A stretch of DNA of 37,028 bases from Nostocales cyanobacterium HT-58-2 (GTDB taxonomy: Bacteria; Cyanobacteriota; Cyanobacteriia; Cyanobacteriales; Nostocaceae): contig CP019637.1 of assembly GCA_002163975.1 (NCBI GenBank), forward strand, positions 1 to 37,028, in the 5' to 3' direction. The notes under the pieces are model-generated. The model was not told where the DNA came from. It made no database searches and saw only the letters and a program-made list of their open reading frames with translations. Made by a program: the position numbers and the translations under genes. This document shows, piece by piece, positions 32,727-37,028 of the stretch. Numbering within the stretch: position 1 is the first letter of the stretch; every line of letters starts with the position of its first letter.

Positions 32727-35700
32727 TCAATGAGAACTAAGCAGCTTGAAACCTTGAAAAGTTGATGACTGATTGTTACCGCTACAGTATGCAGTACGTA
32801 TAGTATTTTCTGCATCCCAAGGGTCAGTGATTTCGATAAAATCCCACCTACCAAATCCACCGTGTTGGTTAATAGCTCTAACCCATAAGTTACGGGTAGT
32901 AGCAACCTTAGTAGGTTTATTTTTTCTTGCTTCTCCAGAGACTTCCACAATTAAATTCAGTGAGTCGCCTTGACCGTCGTTAAACTTCACGATGAAGTCA
33001 GGCATATAGTTTTTTTGTTGTCCGTTGAAGGTGTAAGGAATGAACAAACCAAGCCCTTGGTTTTTGACATAACAAACTACTTCCCTCATATCCTCTAGAA
33101 CTTGTGCCATCTTCTGTTCCCAGCTATTGGTATCAGCGACAACATGGGAAATATGACATTTATCAGAGTCAGTGGCATAAACCGGACGGGTAGTACTGAA
33201 GTCTACATACTTTGTAGAACCTATAAACTCATAAGGTTGCAGTATGGGCTTGAGGAATTTTTGACTTTCGCCTGCGACTATTGCCTGATAAATACAATCT
33301 GAGGCATCATGAGCAAACTCATTGAGCAGTAATAGCTGTGGATATGTCCCTGACTTATAAGTGACACATTCACGCATCCACTGCTTTGATATCTGCAATA
33401 TTTGGGGAAATAACCAAGCCTGAACTTCAGACTCTAAGATACTGCAACGAAAATATTTCTCTAGAGTTAGCTTCGCCAATAAAAACGCCACCTCTTGTCC
33501 CCGATGTAAGCGCAAATCATCAAGAGTGTGGATACTTGATTGACCAATGATAGGAGCGTTAATGGTAACAGTAGGTAGGTCAGCAGTGGATAGGGTGTAG
33601 TGACAACCAGGTTTAGTAAAATCAGGATTTAGCTTTTTGCTAGTGATTTCATAGCGGTAGCCCAAAAGTTTTGGGAAAGTAATTTCACAGCTTTCTCGTT
33701 CTGGTAGCGCACGGACGCGGGTGGGCAGTGGTCCTGGCTTCTGCGGCTTGTTAGAACCTGCACAGGGGATGAAGGCGAAAGGTACACCGTACACTTCGGC
33801 ATACTCTGGCACAAAAGATTCGATTTCAACCGTCTTACCATTGACGTTAATTTGGTTGATACTGGCTGCGTAGCTAATACGCCTTAAGCCCCTACCAACC
33901 ACTTGTTCGCAGAGTAGCTGTGTACCAAATGCTCTAACTCCCAGAATGTGAGTTACCGTGTTTGCATCCCAACCTTCAGTCAGCATCGAGACTGAAACAA
34001 CACAGCGGACGTGTTCACCCAGTTTGCCTGGTTTACCAACAGTGTTGAGTACTTCACGTAACAGGTCTTCGTTTGTAATTTTGTCTGGATCTTGACCTGG
34101 GAAGCGTTCCCGGTACTCTGCTTTAAATTCTTCAATCTCTCGCTCTGCTAGCTGTTTAAACTCAGCAGTCATACTTTCGCCAGACTCTAACTGCTCACTG
34201 TCCACCAAAATGGTGTTAGGTCGAGGTATCCAGTTACTATTTTTGACATTGCTAAATAGTGGTAATTGCCCAGGAGCTAAAACAGGTCTACCATTCGGGT
34301 AAGTCTTGCCAGTATCCCAACCAGAAATGTAGTCATAGACCATCTTCGAGACACTGGTATTATTGCAAACAACAATAAAAACGGGTGGTGTCAGTCCTTT
34401 GGCTTGCGCTTCAGTGTTTTGTTCCCAAACTTTGTAAGCCTTTTCGTAGTTACCGTAGAGTGTCCGCAACGCTCCTTCTAATTCTTTGGGCAGTTTTGGC
34501 TCAGGTGTAGTTGGTGTTGCGTCTTTAGAACCCCTTCCCTTTTTAGGGAGATGGTCACGAATTAACGCCCAGATGTTGCGATAGGTAGGTAGTTCTCCCT
34601 TCATGCTGTCATCAGAGACAGGTACACGCGGAATTTTAACAATTCCGCTTTCAATGGCATCAATTAAGGAAAAGTCTGATACCACCCAAGGAAATAATGT
34701 ACCTTCTCGATAACCTGAACCTTTGAGAAAAAATGGAGTAGCTGAAAGGTCGTAAACTACCTTTATCCCTAATTTCTGTTGGATAGCTTCTAATCCTGAA
34801 ATCCAAACTCGTGCTGACTCTTCATTTTTTTTAGCTTCTTTTAAGTCATCCCCTTTGTATTTTTCTTCATCACCACCAACGCGACGACGGTAACAGTGAT
34901 GTGCCTCATCATTAATGATGATGATATTTTTCTTATTCCCTAGTCCTCGACAGACTCTATTGACCATCTGCGCGGGGGTTTCTGTAAAGGGACTTTCTTT
35001 ACCTTGAGTCAGAATACTTTTAGTCAAGGAAGCAGCAGCGATATGTTCTCTTAACTGAAAAGCATGATAGTTAGTAATAATAATTTTGGCTTTTTCTAAG
35101 TCTGGGAATAAATCAGCAGGAATTAAATCTAACTTTTTGTAATAGTTCTCCGGGTCATTAGGTAGCAGTACCCGCAGACGGTCACGAATGGTAATTCCAG
35201 GTGTCACTATCAAAAAGGCATCACTGAATTCTCGCCGTTGTGGGTTAGCGGCTTTATTGAGGGTGTGCCAAGCAATCAGCATCGACATCACCACTGTCTT
35301 ACCACTGCCTGTTGCCATCTTGAGCGCTGTACGAAATAGCAACGGGTTAGCATCATCTTTAAACTTATTAAGCTTATTTCTAATCCAGGTATCACCTGAT
35401 TTTTCAGCAACTTCAGTGATATAAATAACTGTCTCTAAAGCTTCAAGTTGACAGAAAAATAACCGTCTTTCTCGCTCTGCATTTGTCCAATGCTCCAGAA
35501 GTCTCCTAGTGATAGGAGTAATGTTAACAGCCGCGCGATACCCACCCCGCCGCCATAATGAAACGCGCTCTCGGACATCATTAATAAACTTATTCTCTTC
35601 AATACGGTCTTGTGTCCATAAACCTAAATCCAGTTCCAACTGTTTGTCATTTTTTTTAGGCTTAGGAATAGGACTAAAGTAGTGACTCTTTCTCCGAGAT

Positions 35701-35807
35701 TCGACAATTTCATTAGTAATGCCATCATCATCAAACCGGAAATGCCGTTCAGGCTCAGAAAACGGCGAGTTAATAATCGGGTTTTCAATGATGACTTGTT
35801 TCACCAA
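32727..35807 (-). CDS. type III-like restriction endonuclease/helicase (Res)
   Basis: 1026 residues. SF2 helicase core: Walker A KMATGSGKTVVM near 163-173, DEAH in INDEAHHC near 298, motif III YDLSATPFF, and motif VI EQVVGRGLRR. The C-terminal nuclease-like segment has MPDFIVKFND near 933 and LNLIVEVSGEARKNKPTK near 950. This gives PD-x(n)-E-V-S, so the lysine of the PD-(D/E)xK motif must come from elsewhere if it is active. It should translocate on DNA and cut unmethylated sites together with the Mod encoded downstream. The start ATG at 35807 is followed by a plausible N-terminus (MVKQVIIENPIINSPFSEPE). Promoter presumably in the 360-bp AT-rich region upstream. Confidence 0.88.
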   Translation of the reverse strand: MVKQVIIENPIINSPFSEPERHFRFDDDGITNEIVESRRKSHYFSPIPKPKKNDKQLELDLGLWTQDRIEENKFINDVRERVSLWRRGGYRAAVNITPITRRLLEHWTNAERERRLFFCQLEALETVIYITEVAEKSGDTWIRNKLNKFKDDANPLLFRTALKMATGSGKTVVMSMLIAWHTLNKAANPQRREFSDAFLIVTPGITIRDRLRVLLPNDPENYYKKLDLIPADLFPDLEKAKIIITNYHAFQLREHIAAASLTKSILTQGKESPFTETPAQMVNRVCRGLGNKKNIIIINDEAHHCYRRRVGGDEEKYKGDDLKEAKKNEESARVWISGLEAIQQKLGIKVVYDLSATPFFLKGSGYREGTLFPWVVSDFSLIDAIESGIVKIPRVPVSDDSMKGELPTYRNIWALIRDHLPKKGRGSKDATPTTPEPKLPKELEGALRTLYGNYEKAYKVWEQNTEAQAKGLTPPVFIVVCNNTSVSKMVYDYISGWDTGKTYPNGRPVLAPGQLPLFSNVKNSNWIPRPNTILVDSEQLESGESMTAEFKQLAEREIEEFKAEYRERFPGQDPDKITNEDLLREVLNTVGKPGKLGEHVRCVVSVSMLTEGWDANTVTHILGVRAFGTQLLCEQVVGRGLRRISYAASINQINVNGKTVEIESFVPEYAEVYGVPFAFIPCAGSNKPQKPGPLPTRVRALPERESCEITFPKLLGYRYEITSKKLNPDFTKPGCHYTLSTADLPTVTINAPIIGQSSIHTLDDLRLHRGQEVAFLLAKLTLEKYFRCSILESEVQAWLFPQILQISKQWMRECVTYKSGTYPQLLLLNEFAHDASDCIYQAIVAGESQKFLKPILQPYEFIGSTKYVDFSTTRPVYATDSDKCHISHVVADTNSWEQKMAQVLEDMREVVCYVKNQGLGLFIPYTFNGQQKNYMPDFIVKFNDGQGDSLNLIVEVSGEARKNKPTKVATTRNLWVRAINQHGGFGRWDFIEITDPWDAENTIRTAYCSGNNQSSTFQGFKLLSSH

Positions 35808-36168
35808 CGCACTTTTCTCCCACCCACACTACTTAACGTAGCAAACGATATATTACCCTATATAGTAATTGTATTTTTTATCACAGTCATTAAGTACAAA
35901 GGTACTGTTTTTTTGAAAAGGTATAAAATATAAGCATCTTCATTTATTAATTCATAAAAGCTTTAAATTATGGGAATTACTTCATTGTATTAACCAAAAT
36001 AACTTTACTTAATTTCAGTAAAACCACCATTGACATACTGAAAATAAAAGTTATATAGAGCACTTTATTTTTTTGTAAAAGTATTTATTTTTACTTAAAG
36101 CGTAATGAACGCTAAACGTAATCGCACTAAACGTACATAAGTTAATTTCACTTGCATTTACCTCCTAA
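35808..36168. other. 361-bp AT-rich intergenic region
   Basis: No gene. It should contain the restriction-gene promoter and the 3' flank of the small RHH-like gene. Seen: a TTACCCTATATAGTAA near-palindrome at about 35852-35867, and three related boxes with 15-16 bp spacing (TAAAGCGTA 36096-36104, CTAAACGTA 36112-36120 and 36127-36135) that look iteron-like. Confidence 0.5.
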
Positions 36169-36498
36169 CTATTTATCCATCTGGGTACCCAGGTTTCTAA
36201 GTTGCTCCAATGCCTCAACTACTCCAACTTCATCTGCCAGCCTAATAAAGGCACCTGCCAATTCTTCTAACAGGTCACTGCGATCCATCTCCACCCCTTC
36301 ATCTGCCAAATCCATTAATGCTCGGTTGATTTGCCTGCTCAGTTTCTTGGGGATGCGAAAGGTGGTTAGGGTGTACTTTGGATTCTCCCGCTTAGCTACT
36401 TTTGTCTTTTGGTTGTACAGATGGTTGAGTTGCCGACTGTTCAGATTGCTGGTTGTCTGGGTACCCAGGTTTTTGACTACTTTTTTTTGCCGCTCCAA
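36169..36498 (-). CDS. small RHH-like partition partner, probably frameshifted near its start
   Basis: 109 residues as it stands. Residues 40-95 (LTTFRIPKKLSRQINRALMD, then LEELAGAFIRLADEVG) look like an RHH-type fold with a helical tail. In the frame of a GTG at 36520, which overlaps the ParA remnant stop (GTGA), the upstream peptide MSRFSEALGAAKKSSQKPGY is a natural-looking N-terminus but runs to a stop after 42 codons. Removing one A from the A8 run at 36481-36488 (minus-strand reading) would join the two frames into a roughly 116-residue protein. The gene is therefore either disrupted, decoded by slippage, or miscalled at the homopolymer. Small DNA-binding partners commonly follow parA on cyanobacterial plasmids. 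Confidence 0.6.
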   Translation of the reverse strand: MERQKKVVKNLGTQTTSNLNSRQLNHLYNQKTKVAKRENPKYTLTTFRIPKKLSRQINRALMDLADEGVEMDRSDLLEELAGAFIRLADEVGVVEALEQLRNLGTQMDK

Positions 36499-36516
36499 GA
36501 GCTTCGCTAAATCTGC

Positions 36517-36780
36517 TCACCCTTGGATTGCTTGAATCACCTCGTTTTTTACCTCCGCCCAATCCCGCCATGGCACCTTTCTCCCTCGAACCTTGTAGAC
36601 CGGAACTCCTAACGTCACTGCGTCCTTGTAAGCTTTATAAAATCGAATCCCACAGCTAAAAACAGGATATCCCTGCGCCGTCAATGCTTCCATTGCCTCC
36701 TGCCCGTCCTTTTGTGGCGGTGGTGGAACTATCGTCAGCAGTACTCGCCAATTGGTATCTGATGGTGTGGAAATCGCCGT
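36517..36780 (-). pseudogene. 5'-truncated ParA remnant (C-terminal part)
   Basis: 87 residues in a frame without a good start: STPSDTNWRVLLTIVPPPPQ, then KDGQEAMEALTAQGYPVFSC and GIRFYKAYKDAVTLGVPVYK, ending EVIQAIQG. This is the recognisable C-terminal third of a ParA/MinD-like partition ATPase (LLTIVPP and GVPVY segments). The P-loop part is absent: the frame hits TAA at 36781-36783, and the sequence beyond shows no ParA similarity in any frame I read. It is a relic of a second partition system, distinct from the intact parA at 5-640. Its stop overlaps the GTG of the small partner gene. Confidence 0.7.
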
Positions 36781-36915
36781 TTAACAAGGAAATGTGGGAG
36801 CGGTGGGGACAACCGTTTGGATAGGGCGATCGCCCAAAAGGCAATACACTTTGCAAAATTGCGCATCAAACAAGCAGCACAATTAATGGCGGTCAGCTCA
36901 AAAAATAAAATGGGT

Positions 36916-36928
36916 ACACTTAGTGTAT
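36916..36928. promoter_or_regulatory. 13-bp palindrome in the region facing parA
   Basis: TACACT-T-AGTGTA (36916-36928) is a perfect 6-bp inverted pair around one base. If the window is a closed circle it lies about 105-120 bp before the parA ATG and could be an operator or partition site. Otherwise it is simply an upstream site of unknown use. Confidence 0.4.
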
Positions 36929-37028
36929 TACAATCTCTGCTGCAGAAAGTTTTGCTCTTAAGGCTATAACAAGCTATAGAAACCAATAAAAACAGTTATT
37001 TTGCAAAACTTGAAAATTATTAGGCTTC

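Noticed and set aside
36858..36962. Plus-strand fragment resembling the start of a MerR/excisionase helix-turn-helix (LRIKQAAQLMAVSS)
   Set aside because: About 34 codons only, no full domain and no start codon context; similarity too short to call.

Overview
The window looks like a cyanobacterial accessory replicon, most likely a plasmid of a filamentous, Nostoc-like strain. Four things point there: a very large primase/helicase of the CyRepA1 type (complement 15328-19203); a complete parA-parB pair opening the window; multi-domain STAND/NB-ARC and CHAT-WD40 proteins of cyanobacterial style; and scattered HIP1 octamers (GCGATCGC, e.g. 3467-3474 and 16316-16323). There are no rRNA, tRNA or housekeeping genes. 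The window may be a whole circular plasmid opened at parA, because its last bases would give parA an AGG 8 nt before its ATG, but this cannot be proved from sequence alone.

Layout. (1) 5-1523: parA and parB, overlapping. (2) 1717-6414: an NB-ARC STAND gene. Its N-terminal domain is cut off by an in-frame TGA just before the P-loop, and its C-terminal array of about 26 repeats of 31-32 residues carries a cluster of small indels. (3) 6536-7321: three small genes. (4) 7342-7911: a tyrosine recombinase on the minus strand. (5) 8256-15229: ten tightly packed, mostly overlapping plus-strand genes of unknown function, ending at a Rho-independent terminator. The longest encodes a coiled-coil, hydrophobic-segment and collagen-like protein with 30 Gly-X-Y triplets. 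This is the best candidate for an undescribed system. (6) 15328-19203: the replication protein, then a small unknown gene, a tandem 9-bp repeat cluster and a short ribbon-helix-helix gene (20356-20535). (7) 20753-24465: an apparently complete Tn402/Tn5053-like transposon (resolvase, DDE transposase, AAA+ ATPase; no tniQ), with about 165-bp inverted ends that each carry several related sites, flanked by CCTATT on both sides. (8) 24524-28609: a CHAT protease-like / NTPase / 14x WD40 protein. (9) 28742-29518: two small genes, one a likely RHH regulator with a 16-bp palindrome upstream, followed by a 305-bp MITE-like element. (10) 29988-35807: a two-gene type III-like restriction-modification system. 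(11) 36169-36780: a second partition-like locus, with a 5'-truncated parA remnant and a frameshifted small partner.

How it fits together: replication (CyRepA1), partition (ParAB plus a decayed second ParA) and small DNA-binding proteins would maintain the replicon. The restriction-modification pair, the CHAT-WD40 protein and the NB-ARC protein look like a defence or self-sensing load (inferred from family). The 7-kb ten-gene operon is a separate module with no recognisable capsid, terminase or sheath genes and an unknown job.
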